Assembly: GCA_039621445.1 (NCBI GenBank)
Contig: CP154954.1
Span: 11,526,716 to 11,590,715 of the forward strand
DNA from: Euglena gracilis
Lineage: Eukaryota > Euglenida > Euglenophyceae > Euglenales
Length of the DNA stretch: 64,000 nt
Reading direction: 5' to 3'
The notes beneath the pieces were generated by a model. The model did not search any database and was not told the origin of the DNA. It saw only the letters and a list, made by a program, of their open reading frames with translations. Positions 46,477 through 59,100 of this stretch are shown here, in pieces (the first letter of the stretch is position 1; the number at the start of each line of letters is the position of its first letter). A program made the translations under genes and the position numbers.

Positions 46477-49366
46477 TTATTCACCGGCACTGGTCAGTTC
46501 CGGCGAAGAACTGGCGCTCGCCAGGGCACTGCGGGGCCGGGGAGGGGCACCAGCGGTGGCGGGCCTCTCCCCGGCCGAGGGGGGCGTCGGGGGCGTGTCC
46601 TCCTCCGCCAACAGCCCTGTCCTGGCGCCGAGGCGGCCCAGCACGGTGCACAGCTCCGCGACAGGCTGGGATTGACCACCCTCCCCCCCCGGGGGGGGAG
46701 AGGGTGTTGAAATGCCTGCGGCGGGCACTACCCCCACCCCCCCGCTGCTGGGTAGTTGGTGCCTGCCTGGCTGCGGCCCAAAAATGGGTTTCTGGGGTTT
46801 CGATGCCTTCGGTGCGGGAGTGAATTGGCCGAGTGCCCATGCGCCTTTGGCGATTCCCCCTGGGGGGGCCGGATCTGGGTGCCTTGGGGTGTCTTGGTGA
46901 ACGGGGGGAGGGCCCAGGCCCCCCCCCTCCGCGTTTGGGGTCGGCCTCGCTGAAAACCCAGCCTGCTCTCCGATTTTGGCCACGAGTTGCTCCAGCAGCC
47001 GCATCTTCGTGACCGGCAGATTGTCGCCTGGAATGGGGAAATAATGATACGTTGCTTTTCCTGAAGACTGGAAAATGCCAGGGTTTGGGCCAACTGTGAA
47101 AAATTGAAAACATGACGAGAAGGAAACCAGCACTCCTAGCCTAAACCCTGGTTGAAGGGGTTCGTCAAAACAAGCCCAACTCATTATCGAAAGCGTGGCT
47201 GGCAGTTGCACTGGTTTCTGGAGCCCAGAGAAAAGGCCCACCGTTCGACACAGTAGGCACCAGGGTTAAATAATGTCATTTGCTGCGTTCCCGTGGGAAA
47301 CGACCCTGGTGTTTCCTGACCAGATGCACGAAGTGTCGTTGGTTTTGGGCCCGCATTTCGGCGGGTGCGATGGGAGCGAAAATGCACCTGTGCCGGCGTT
47401 GCTGATGGTGAACAGGAAGCGTTCCTGCTGCTGCATGCCGAAGGTGGCGAACGTGGTGGCGGACTTGCCGGGCCCTGCGCCTACGATGCAGCGGAGGCAG
47501 CGGATGCAGCCTGGGGTGGGGGTACAAGCCGTGCAAGGCCGGAAGGCAAAGACACTGGCGAGAAGCAGTCATCTGTGCGACGATGCATGAATGGAAACAA
47601 ACGCTCCTCAGCTGGTGTTTGCCTCCCACTCGTTTGTCACCCGAACACAGCCAAACAAACCGAATCATCTTCAATGAACGCAAGCACAGTGGGGATGATA
47701 AAATGTAGGATACATTACTTGTGAATTACTCTCACACTCTGCGACACACCGAGAAGGTCAATGCGATTCTGCAGTGCAAGAATGTCCGACTTCAAAACTG
47801 AAGAGACGGAAAGAGAACACCATCGTTTTGGTACGTCTCCCGAGAACAAGAAGCATGGTAAACATCATTGTTATTTCATAATAACATAACAAAAAAATTC
47901 CACACCAGCACACACTTTTCAGTTTTTATTCCTTCTCAGACACCTGGCTTGCGTCCATGTTTGTGCATACGCTTTACACGGGCGAAAAGAATGCGCGGGG
48001 TGCGCGTGCACACGTGTTCGCAATTGAAACTGTGAAATCCGGACCTGCAGGAACCGGACGTGTCCATTTCCACCATCACATCCCCAGACACGCTGACTCC
48101 AAACCAAGAAGGGAAAATAAAGCAACCACGGAAGGCAACGCCCGCAGGCAACACGCATCGCGCGCCTCCACCTGCGATGGAGTGGGCGTCGGGGTCGGCG
48201 GAGGCCGGGCGGCTGGACCGGCCCAAGCCACCGAGACGGTGTGGGCCGGCGCTGTGCGAGAGACCCCCACGGAAGGACGACGCCGGCGCAGAGGGCTTTT
48301 TTCTTAGGACATGGGGAGTCGGCATCCCCAGCCAACCCTTTGGGGGTTTGGGGGGCGGGGGTTCTGGGGACTGCTTTTCAGGATTTCGGGTCATTTGGGG
48401 CCCTGGGGAGGGGGAGCCAACCCCACTCTTCCCAAAACCGGGCAGTCACTTTTCTTCTTTTTGGAAACCCAATCAGTCACTGCCCCCAGGGGGGTCGGCC
48501 ACTCTGGAGTTCAAAGCAAAAGTGACCACGGACGGGGTCGGCGAAAAAGCCATTTAAGTGACCCGGCACCGAAGGCACCAGATCATTAATTCGATTTTCT
48601 CCCCCCCCCAAGGGTGTTCGGGCCAAACACCAATCAGTCGCACTGAAAAAAAAAACATCAACTCCGGTCGGCCAACAACTAAATGATTTGTATATCTGGG
48701 GTCCAAAAAAATTGGCGCTTCGCGCCGAACCCCCCACCCCCTCCGTAAGGGGAAGGGGCAGGGAACTTCCGCCTGGCTCCCCAGGGTCACTGAACTCTTT
48801 TAAAAAAGCCGAGAAGGTTGCACTAAGGCTTCTTGTCTGTTTCTGGCCGGTGCTAACCTCGCTTGTCTGGCCCAATTTGTGTGGTGATGCCCATCCCCCA
48901 CCTGCTGCCCCCCCCCCTAACCCTCACCCAAAAGCGTCACATCACCCCCCAGCAAGCAGGCATCTGCCCCAAATTTTGGTCTCGACTTCAAATCAAACCT
49001 GTTCAAATGATTCGTATCCACATAATGTTGGGGAGGCGGAGAGAAACGAGGCAGCCAGAAACAGAAAAAGAAGGAAATATGATGTTTGTGTAAAATCCAT
49101 GGATTGGTCGTTTCTTTCAACACAAAGAAGAATGAGAGAGAAAAGCAACTAAGGTGGGTGGGGTTCAGAGTAAGAACAATGCTCCAAACATACACTCTGC
49201 ACCCATGATGAGACAAGCTTTTCCGAAAAGAAGAAATGCTTTAAATACGCACGAGAGCACACATCGCAAAAAGCCTGGAACCCTGCCGGCTGAGAGAGCC
49301 ACGCAGGCCGCACCTGGACGGCTTCGTGGGCACCGAGGAGTGCGTCAGCGGCCGGAGGTCCCGCAT
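46477..49366 (-). CDS. Unknown protein of about 190 residues, six exons
   Basis: Minus-strand exons: 49366-49314 (ATG at 49366 is the likeliest start, since a TGA lies in frame upstream), 48251-48172, 47797-47738, 47510-47388, 47027-46963 and 46665-46477 (TAA). All five junction phases agree. Sequence landmarks in order: MRDLRPLTHSSVPTKPS, a short Ser/Pro region, LKSDILALQNRIDLLGVSQ (helix), VGAGPGKSATTFATFGMQQQ, ERFLFTISNAGTGDNLPV, KMRLLEQLVAKIGE, LCTVLGRLGARTGLL, and a Pro/Ser-rich tail ending PELTSAGE. GAGPGKS resembles a nucleotide-binding loop, but the Walker spacing (GxxxxGK) is not met, so I do not call an ATPase. No family recognised. The last intron is the element 46662-46965, which adds the five residues Gln-Pro-Val-Ala-Glu. 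Confidence 0.65.
46662..46965 (-). mobile_element. Introner: element forming a GC-AG intron in the 46.5-kb gene
   Basis: The minus strand starts CAGGCTGGGTTTTCAGCG and ends GGTCAATCCCAGCCTG. The flanks TCGGAGAG (46966-46973) and TCGCGGAG (46654-46661) match at six of eight positions. Deleting the element and one copy gives VAKIGE-LCTVLGRL in frame. CAG^GC and CCCAG^CCTG inside the terminal repeats act as donor and acceptor, for a net gain of 15 nt. The interior has C/G runs and a gatgccttcggtgc hairpin. Confidence 0.75.
48287..48900. repeat. Nested repeats within an intron of the 46.5-kb gene
   Basis: A possible left end, CAGAGGGCTTTTTTCTTAGG, is followed by two 'cagtcact...gtcggccactct' units (48430-48510, 48625-48680), a ggcaccgaaggcacc hairpin (48565), a ggcgcttcgcgcc hairpin (48712), and a segment at 48816-48890 that matches 11767-11840 (ttgcactaaggcttcttgtc). 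Boundaries and target duplication are not resolved. Confidence 0.5.
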
Positions 49367-50213
49367 AGCAGCCAGGGCGGCCCCGTCAGTGGCTCATCAG
49401 CAAACGTCCAGGGAAGACTGCTGCGAACAAGCAGGGGGGGGATATGTGTTTAATACCCCCCCCAGTATGCGGGAACGTGCGCTAAAATATGCAAAAAAAA
49501 ATGTGCTAAAATATGCGGGAATATGCGATAGATGTGCAAAATATGCGCTTAAATATGGGGCAATGTGAATGAAGTGGAATGTCTGTCCAAAAGGCCCTCG
49601 GAACATCCAACTCCAATGGTGACTTAAATTTATAAAAATCGTGGGGCATGACGGGAGACAAAATTGTACTTTTGGAATGAAGGGCTTTTGTGCACACAGA
49701 AACCAAATCAGGACTGGGCAATGCTTTGTGCGATGGGTGCCAGAGGGCGCCCAGGGGCAAATCGGTCGCTGGGGCAGAAATGGAGTTGGCAGCACAATTA
49801 ATCGCACCTCACACATCAGTGGGGGTCATAATGGGGGGAGAAGGGAAGAGCTGGGCGATCAGCCTGGTCGCAGGGGAGCTGTTGGGCCAAAAAGTCGAAG
49901 AGGGGAAATGGCCAAAGTTGGCCGAAAAATGGCCGTAACTCGGGCAAGGCGGGGAGTTGCGGGGAAATTAAAATACTGTCAGAGTAGGGCATTTTAAGGG
50001 CTTCAATTTAGGTCTGTGGACATTTCCTTTGATTCCCCGCCACGTTCGAGAAATTTCTGAAAAATCGATTTTTTTGACCCCAAAAAAGGACCGAAACAAA
50101 CACGGTCTGGTGTTGACCAGGAGTACTGAACGCTGCACCAAAAGCTCATTTGGAAGACTGAGAACCGAGCCTCCAGGGGCCGCTGTTAGCTTCCCTGCGG
50201 CTGGGCACGGCGG
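49367..50213. other. Intergenic stretch with one dispersed-repeat copy
   Basis: 49880-50090 carries ggccgtaactcgggc, gagttgcggggaaatt, acatttcctttgatt and ttttgaccccaaaa (the 19.3-kb repeat family). 49440-49560 has a short 'aaatatgcgg' repeat. No exon seen. Confidence 0.5.
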
Positions 50214-52814
50214 CTAGGTTTTGGCCGCGGCCAGCTGGTTCTGCAGCTCCACGATTTGCGGCATCATCGACGGCACCGGTGTCCACAGGTACCTGCGAAT
50301 TAGGAATTTGGGGGGGGTGGAAATGGGAAACCATGCATTTGGGATCGTTGTGGCAGTGCTGTGGTGGGATGGGGATGGCTGGGTTGCATTAGGGATTACC
50401 GTCACCCCACCCCCTCTCATCCAGGACACAGAAACGTTCAGAAACACCCTGCTGGCGTGCCCATTCAGTTGAACGGAAAAAAAGCAGCCCCCCCCCCCCC
50501 AAGAAGCTGTCACCTGACGCGTCAGCCAGTTCCCGCCAGTTTGGGGACCTGGCAACTTCCCGAAGTGGCACGTTGGCTGACAGTAGGCTTGACTGTTTTC
50601 CGAGTGGAACATCTCAAGAGAAAATCAATGGATCTTGGAGCCATTTTCGAAACCTGAACCCACCCCTAACCTTATACCAACCCTTACCCCTAACCTTATC
50701 CCCAACCCATCCCGAACCTGGGGGTACCCCCCCCCAATTGTGAAACGTATGGTCAGGAAACAGCCCACAGGATGGTCACCCTCTCCGTGCCGCTCCACAA
50801 CAACGAGAAAGCGGCCGGCGACTCAACGCGCTTGGGGCGGGAACGCGTCGTCAAAGCGAACACGGCCGGCACACTTGCACAGCTCGTCGACGCTGATGCG
50901 GCCGTCGTCGTCCACCTTGACGTTGTTCAGCACGTGCTGCGCCTCCTCCCGCGACATCGGCTCCCCCAGGCCAGTCAGGTACGTGAGCAGCTCCGACTGG
51001 CGGATGTACCTGTGTCGCGTGGGGGGGGGGGGGCGGGGTAAAAAAAATGTCCAGTTTGAAATTGCACAACCTTGAAATGCACACCTTTAAATCCGTGTAA
51101 AGGGTAGACCTGCAAAAACAGATGTAAGTTTTAATATTAAAAGCATGGAGACAGGGGGTCTGCTGGGCCTTTCCTTAGGTGGCGCACCACTGTTCGGAGA
51201 AATTGGTTGGAGAGGTTGGAAATGTTTGTGGCCTCCGGATAAGGTAGCCTGAAGAAGTCAGATTTCCTGCATTTGAACTCTGGAAAAAGATCTGATCAAA
51301 CCCAACAAAAATACCAACGAGGAAGCTCATCTCTCTCCTAGTGATAATGTGGTAGTTCATCCCAGCCTTATATTTTCTTGAGCGATCGAGGAAATGGCTG
51401 CACACTAGGAACGTTGTTTCCTTGTTGGGTTTTGCGTTCTGGTTGCTTAACTACACTTCCCTGTGCATGCGCACATGCACGCATACATAAACACATGCTC
51501 AAAGCCACAGCAAATTTCCTGGTGCATTTTCATTTGCACAAAACACAAACATTCTGTTGACTTCTGTGTTTCGTCTGATATCCCATTGTTGCACAAACCG
51601 TTTCCACCAGAGATCTTGCCCAATGGTGAATTTTCTTGCCATTCTTCTTCTTATTCTTTTGGCAGGAGACATTTTTGAAAGAAAAAAGAAATTGTGGGCG
51701 ACCAGGTTCCGGAAAGGATCGCCGTGCGGGGTGTGGCCTCATCCCCGGTGTCTGAGCCCCCCCCCCCCCCACCACACTGTGGCTGTGGGGCAGACCCACT
51801 CCGCCCGCCCAGGAAGTCCAGCGCTTCCCACAGCTCGGTCTGCGTGGGCGGCGTGTACGGCTCCCGCATGAACGCCAGGAAGTCGGCCAGCGGCACGGGG
51901 TCCGGCAGCGCCGCCAGCCGCTCCCGCAGCTCCTGCTCGGAGTACTTGCGTCGCCCGCGCGGCCGGGCCGACTCTTCCGTGGACGCTGTCGCGACGGGCG
52001 CTGCGGCGACTTACGGCTTTTTGGTGGGCCCGAAATTACGCGTTCGCCGGACCCCTTCCCGAAGGGGGTGCCTCTTTCTAACCCGGATGATGAACATGGA
52101 ACTGTGGGTGTGCTGAGATCCGAAAAAAGGAGCTGGACCCCCCCCCCCGGGCGGGGGGTTCAGATGTCAGCCGGACCCAGATGATACGTGAAATGGAACC
52201 CCAATTCACATTTTAAAACAAACTTTGATTTCTCAATTAAGAACCTGGAAAATACTTTTTTTGGGCAACACGACCGTTCTTTTTCAAACAAAATTCCGGG
52301 ACAAACGCTTTTCTTGGCTCAGCCTGGCTGCAACGGACCCGGTGGGGGAGGGTCCATTGCAATAAAGACGTGGGGGAAAGGCAGGCCAAGCAGCAGCTGC
52401 TTCCAGCCAGGTGCTGGAGCGGCTGGCTGGAAAAAAAGGGCGCTGGTGGACTGGAGGTCCCAGGAGGGGGGTGAGGGTATGATCCCCTCCAGCTTAAGAG
52501 GCCGCCTGCTCTCCACCCACCCACCCACCTACCCAACACAACACAACACAACACAACACAACACAACACAACACAACACAACACAACACAACGCAACGCA
52601 ACACAACACGACACAACCCAACGCAACGCAACGCAACACACACACACACACACAGAGAGACAAAGACACAGACACACAGACACACAGACACACACCCACA
52701 CACGCACCACAAACACACACAACACCCGCCCACCCACCCATCCGGCACAACCGCGGTTCCAAAGAGCGCACAATATGGACGAAGTCAGCCTTGGCCACCT
52801 TGTCCTCCTTCTGG
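50214..52814 (-). CDS. EF-hand protein, calmodulin/myosin-light-chain-like
   Basis: Minus-strand exons: 52814-52738 (weakest), 52000-51796, 51009-50875 and 50292-50214 (TAG); phases agree. The first exon reads KVAKADFVHIVRSLEPRL. The second has KYSEQELRERLAALPDP and PLADFLAFMREPY, helix pairs typical of the family. The third loop, LGGRSGYIRQSELLTYL, lacks the acidic calcium ligands. The fourth, KVDDDGRISVDELCKYL, keeps Asp-x-Asp-x-Arg-x-Ser and a final Glu and could bind calcium. TGLGEPMSREEAQHVL is the classic linker between hands 3 and 4. The tail is IVELQNQLAAAKT. One dead hand beside a live one fits an essential-light-chain or centrin-like partner protein better than calmodulin. The 5' end was not found. 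Confidence 0.7.
52535..52700. repeat. (ACAAC)n then (CA)n microsatellite
   Basis: About 20 acaac units grading into acgca, then caca and gacaca repeats. It lies just downstream of the first visible EF-hand exon, so in an intron. Confidence 0.95.
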
Positions 52815-52924
52815 CTGTCGCCCGCACGGGGGGCTGGCTAGCTGGGCTAGCAGCACCCCCCCCCCCCGAGCGGTCGGCTCGCCAGGATGGGGCGTGACAG
52901 GCCGTGACCACAGTGTATCTGGCG

Positions 52925-53600
52925 CATGCACGCGCCACATTGCATGCGTGCGGTTTGGCGCATGCTGCACGCGCCACATTGCATGCGTGCGGTTTGGCGC
53001 ATGCTGCACGCGCCACATTGCATGCGTGCGGTTTGGCGCATGCTGCACGCGCCACATTGCATGCGTGCGGTTTGGCGCATGCTGCACGCGCCACATTGCA
53101 TGCGTGCGGTTTGGCGCATGCTGCACGCGCCACATTGCATGCGTGCGGTTTGGCGCATGCTGCACGCGCCACATTGCATGCGTGCGGTTTGGCGCATGCT
53201 GCACGCGCCACATTGCATGCGTGCGGTTTGGCGCATGCTGCACGCGCCACATTGCATGCGTGCGGTTTGGCGCATGCTGCACGCGCCACATTGCATGCGT
53301 GCGGTTTGGCGCATGCTGCACGCGCCACATTGCATGCGTGCGGTTTGGCGCATGCTGCACGCGCCACATTGCATGCGTGCGGTTTGGCGCATGCTGCACG
53401 CGCCACATTGCATGCGTGCGGTTTGGCGCATGCTGCACGCGCCACATTGCATGCGTGCGGTTTGGCGCATGCTGCACGCGCCACATTGCATGCGTGCGGT
53501 TTGGCGCATGCTGCACGCGCCACATTGCATGCGTGCGGTTTGGCGCATGCTGCACGCGCCACATTGCATGCGTGCGGTTTGGCGCATGCTGCACGCGTGC
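52925..53600. repeat. 39-bp minisatellite, 17 near-identical copies
   Basis: The unit is gcgccacattgcatgcgtgc then ggtttggcgcatgctgcac. Copies are practically identical, implying recent expansion or gene conversion. Each unit holds gcatgc and tgcgcca-type inverted motifs. A 39-bp period keeps frame, so five frames stay open for 250-470 residues on both strands (e.g. HAARATLHACGLA). No frame has start, splice or codon features favouring it. Confidence 0.97.
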
Positions 53601-55601
53601 ACCGTGCGCACGTGCAGCATGGTGCACGCAGCTGGTATACACCCAATCCGTGGAATGGTGAATGAACTCTTCAACCGCGTGTGTGCGCCATATGGCCATG
53701 CCACATGAATGGATGCAGTGGTTGGTGCAAACGGAAAATAAATGCAGTAAATAAGGGGAAATGGTAGTGAATGGCAGTGACCAGATGCACGTTTGTCGTA
53801 ATGCACGGATTTGCGATTTGGATGAAAGCATGTGGATGCAAACACGCTGCCTTCCAGCGTCCGTAACTATGGTACGCAGCTACACATGCACTTTCTCTAT
53901 GCATTGGTTCTCTACACATTCCACTGGGCTGTGGGCAAAGACGTACCACATTTGTTTCCATTCCTCCTCCTCAGCCATGATTTAGACTGTAGAGGACGGC
54001 GGCTTTCCAGCAGCATCAACAGCATCGGCAAGGGATCAGGCTTCTTTTTAAGGCCCCCAGAGAGGGGGGGGCTTCCAAATCAAAACAAAGCCTTCAACAG
54101 ATGTTTGTTTGGACAGAGGTTCAACGTTTGTAAAGACCATGCTGGCTGGGCACTGGGGTTCAAGAAAATGAAATCAATGAAATCACACTGCAGAACGTCT
54201 TTTGTTTACTGATTTTAAAAGGATGCATGCAAAGAGCCCCCCCCCCCCAATAAGAACCCGATCTAACTTTGTGGGTTCTGGTCTGGAAGCCTGGCTGGCC
54301 CGGCTGGCCGGCAATACTACAGCATATATTTCATGACCACAAGGGGGTGAAGTAGCACCCATTAAACCATTCCCGACGATCCGGGATCCCATTTCCGAAA
54401 AGTAGTCCTTTGGAGTTCACAGACCAATCAGCACCCCCAGAATCATCGTTGGGATTCTGTTTTTTTTTTGTACTGGGTTGGGTTGAATCAAGATTTAAAA
54501 TGATTTCACTGAAATTTACGTGGCCACATTCGAAGGTAAAGCCGGGGTGCCAACTTTGGGGGCAAAATGGCAAGGTACAAATTTTGGAGGGCGATATGCA
54601 AAATAAGCCTGAAAATGGGGACGGGGTAAAATTGCAAGTGAAGGCTGAAAGCCACCTGTGGACGGGGATCATTCTGGATGAACCAGTCAGTACATTCAAG
54701 AAGAATTTTTCCAGCCAGTGCCTAAAAAAACAAAAACTATGGGGTTGATGGGGGCAAGCCTCAGCACACAAAATCCCATCAGTCGCTCCGACAGCCAATT
54801 GCCCCCAGATGCTCTCTCAGAAATGGTCTAAAACCACTCGAAAAGAAGCTTGGGGTTTCAGTCTTCAGATTTTCTCTCAGCGCAAGAGGTTCTTCTTTGC
54901 TGAGAGGGTTCTTCTTTTCAGCTTGGGGTCTTTGGGGCATACTATGTCCATTGACACACTTAAACTTTCAAGGGGAATTTCCACCGAGAAGTTCAAAAAA
55001 GCAAAACGAAGAACGACCAACGCATAGCATATTTTTTTTATCTTTATTAAACTGGTATCCCTGTTCTTTTTTCTACGGAAACTACATTTTGAGGAGTTAA
55101 GGTAGAGGGAAAAGCAGGGAGGAACGCTCCCAATTAATATGTGATAGGCATTCTGATGCATTGGAATAAAAAAATTAGTTATACCACATCACGGGGAGGT
55201 GATGGCAGCAACACGGCATGGAAGCATGCTGGCAAAGGTCCCTAAGAACGGTACAGGGAGTTGTAAAAACAGGTGAGATGAGTGGATTGGTGTTTTGATG
55301 TTGGTGGGTGGGTGGGTGTACGTACCTATGCGCGTAGTGTGTGTTCATCTGCGTGCGTGCGTGTGTGTCGTATGTTGGTGTTTTTGTATGCCATGTGCAT
55401 GTGTGTGGCTGCCTGTGTATCAAATGGTGCGTTATCCACGTCTGTGTGCAATTAGTCATTTGAAGTGGGTTTCGGAGGGTCAGAGACAAAGGCAGCTTAT
55501 GGATCGCTGCCGAATGCGGGACGGGGGGCATCGGTGTTTGGGTGAGTGCCAGACGCAAAGGGAGGAGCTGGTGGGCAAGTGGCAGGAGGACTTCCTCCCC
55601 T
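53601..55601. other. Intergenic stretch
   Basis: 54037-54060 starts an introner-type end (CAGGCTTCTTTTTAAGGCCC), but no partner end was identified. Other sequence (54.4-55.5 kb) is mostly unique. No exon supported. The region separates the splicing-factor stop (55602) from the EF-hand gene. Confidence 0.45.
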
Positions 55602-56108
55602 CTAGTTCCTAGGCGGGCTAGCAGAGTGGCCGTTCTGCTTGGCAGCACGCACGGCGTACGTTGCCAGAAAGCAGACAAGCAGGGGACTTCTCAAGCACAG
55701 CCGGAGACCCTCCAAAACACATTTTTTTTGCCATTTTTGTCCTTCGATGAATTCTCTTTTCGGCTCAGCCTGGAAAGCCCTGGCTGCCCCAACGGATCCC
55801 CTGGGGACCCCCCACCCTGGGGTCCATAGCCCTGTTCGGAGCTGTTGGCTGGAAAGGTTTCGGGGAGTCTCGTACTGAGGGGAGGGCTTGGGCCGAGCGT
55901 GGCTGTCAGCCTTGCTGTCCGATGCATCTTTGGCCTCCTTCTTCTCCCGGCGCTCTGTGCTACTGTCGCGGTCTTTGGTGCGCGTCTTCTCTCGGCTCCT
56001 GTCGTTGCCAAGGGACTGCCTTGCCATGCTCCACTATTCGCCTCATCCTCATCATCATCATCATCATCATCGTCATCATCCTCATCCTCATCATCATCAT
56101 CATCATCG

Positions 56109-56176
<68 letters not shown>

Positions 56177-59100
56177 GTCACCATCGTTACAAACAAAAAG
56201 GAGGAAATAATGATGAAACTAAATAACAAATTCATTGAAAGCCAATAAACTCCCATGCTGCCAATTTTTAGTGTCCCAATCACAAAATCATGCAACCTTC
56301 CTGCAACAAATGCCACAACAATACATCTCCCATTTTAAAAATGTCGCAAAACGCTATTCTCTGCATCACTTTGCACACACAGAAATCCACCGGATCCGGC
56401 ACACATATATCTGCAGCGATTCACAGCGGCCCGCGTTCAGCCGCCGTGACCAGCGCCCGCCCAGCCCCCCCCCCCGCCCCGCCCTCTGGCCGGCAGCGCC
56501 TCGCACCCGACTGCGCCGCGCCTTGTCGCGGTCCCGGCTGCGCCGCCGGTCCTTCCGGTCGCGACTGCGGTCCCGGCGCCCACTGCGCTCGCGGCTGCGC
56601 CGTCGGGTACCGGGCGGCTGTGCACGGGGGGGGGGGTGGGGGTCAAGTCAGCATGACCCTCGATAAATGCGACGCAAAAAAAACACACAAAGCAAGCCCA
56701 AACAAAACGCCAATTGCATGTAAAATCCTGTAGGAGCTCCCCGGATGTGCACTTTCTGCTGGGGAGGACTTACAAAAACTCTCGGCTCTGCTGGGGCAAA
56801 GCTTTAAGTAGGGACAAAATGGGAACAAAAATGAGGAATTGTCGAAAAAAATTCCAGCAAAAAAAATCGAAAATCGCCAAACAAAAAAGCAAAGAAACAC
56901 AAAAAACACAAATTTTGCCAAAATCGAAAAAACAAAAAAGAACAAAAAATCCGTTTGAATCCCCCCCTTGGAGCGGTGCTGGGGGCCGGGGGGCTGGGGG
57001 GGGGGGGAGGTCCGTATACAAAAAAACTCCCATACAAAATGATTAAACCCCGCAAAAGCGCCAAATATACGCAAAAAATTCGTTTTGCCAGTGCAGAGCG
57101 CCGGGAAAGCAAAAAAATACTCGGTTCTGGGAACCCTCACAAAACCAACGCTCAGTTTGAAGCATGGGGCTGGGGCAAGGCACTGGATTGGCCCAGTACC
57201 TTCTTTTTTATTTGAAATGGCGGACATGCAACTGTTTGGGAAGACTCTTTCCTTTTGGGTTCGGAGCAATGTTGGCCCCGGCACTCCGCCCAATGCCACG
57301 CCACACGGCCGCCCGGCCGGTCCCGATCGCGGTGGCGGTCGCGGCTGCGGTCCCGACTGCGGCGCTTCCGGTCCCGGTCCTTCGAAGCGTCCCGGCGCTT
57401 GCGGGCGTTGGAGTCGGAGGCGCTCCGCTCCCTCTCCCGCTTCCTGTGTGATGGGGGTCGGCGGGAAGAAGGCAACCAACCCTGACTTGATTTGTTTCCC
57501 AATTTCCGACACGCTGCTGTGTTTCTGTCGGGGCGGTTGCGGGGTGTCATTTTCGTAAACCTCAACATTCTCGGGAGACTTTCCCTTTTTCATCTTTAAA
57601 TTCATTGAAATATGCATTCGATGAATTTACTGTGTGGGATGTTTTGTGGCAACCGCCCTTGGATTTCATTAAAATCTGAGACGCTGAGACATCGAAGGTT
57701 CCAGCTCTGGATCAGGCTTTGATTTAAGGACTCCCGGGGGGTCCAATGGCAGCGATTTTGCAATACCCTGGACAAAAATGGACGAGCTTGATCCCCAGAA
57801 AAAAATTCCGTGCCGAGGTGAAAATGAATTTTTGACGGGGTTTTTCGGCTGAGTTTGTTCAAAACAATCCCAGAGATGGCCAAAAATGGGTTTTTTTCGG
57901 CCAGCTTTGGAAGTTCAAAAAAAATTCGCGCTTTGCGCTGGTCACTGGAAGTATTTTTTTCCCACTAACTGACCCTGGAGCACCCCCCCCCCCTATGGGT
58001 CTGCTAGTATTTCCACTGGCCAAACTTGGACTAGTTGCTGTCCAGACCCCCCCCCCCGGCCGGGGTACTGCGAACCCTTAAGCGAAACCTGCTCCGTGCT
58101 TTTCTTTCAAAAAAGCTTTGTACAGCTTTCCCTTTGCAAATTGCACACTGCCAAAACAACACACAACGCCATAATGCTGGGGAACTGCATTGCGCTGGAT
58201 GAAACTTGCTTTCCTTACTACATGCACAAAGGAGGCCGCAGGATACTTTGGGGGCGGGGATGGGGATGGCATCCGCTCGATCTTCTGCCCAATCAACTCC
58301 AGCACCGCCTTCAATCGATTCTTCACGTCGGGCGTCGTTTTCGGATACGGCTTGGCACAGCCGTTGTGCGACCGGTTCACCTGTGCATGAAGGCATGCAT
58401 GCACAGGTTTATGCTTTGTGGTGTGTACGTGTATGTGCGTGCATGTATGTATCTATTATATACACACGTGCATATGGTATGATATGCACATACGCATTTT
58501 CATGTTTACAGTTAGGCAAACGGAGGCAAGGATGGGTTCGCCTGAAAGGGTAAAGGGCATGTGGGGGTCTACATTGCCACAGATGCGGTTGCAGCAGCTG
58601 GACAACAACGCGACGATGCATAACTTTTTGCTGACACATCATGGGGAAGTTGGAGGACCTGGATCTGCTTGTCCCCGAGCACCATGTTGTTGAGGGTAAA
58701 GGCCGCGGTGTAGCCGCCCACCTCCATGAACTCAATGAACGCAAACTTGCTGGCGCCGGGAAATGGCAGGACTGGTTCGCCTTTCCCTCCCGCCAACCTT
58801 CGGGCACTGTCCCCAGTCAGGTTAGCAGTGCTGCAGACAGGTCCTTATGAAGACAGGAGGCCCGATAAAAAATATTGATATTCTTTAATCATGGCCGACA
58901 CAACTACCCTACCCAAGGAAAGCGATTTTTCACATATTTGTGACCAGAGGCAGAGCCAATCCACACGCAGGAAAATGGAGGATGGCAGGGACTGCTGCAG
59001 ATCCCAAGCCCAAGGTCGCATACGTCCCGTCCCAGGTAAGGCAGATTTGCCCCGAGCGGCCCTTGCAAAATAAACACCAGAATAACGGGCCCAATAACTT

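Noticed and set aside
46477-49366. P-loop ATPase call from GAGPGKS
   Set aside because: Walker A needs GxxxxGK[ST]; GAGPGKS has only three residues between the first Gly and Gly-Lys, and no Walker B was seen.
52925-53600. CRISPR-like array
   Set aside because: Units are head-to-tail with no unique spacers, and the genome is eukaryotic.
52237-53850. Long frames made of HAARATLHACGLA-type repeats on both strands
   Set aside because: A 39-bp period keeps all non-stop frames open. No start, splice or codon signal favours any one.
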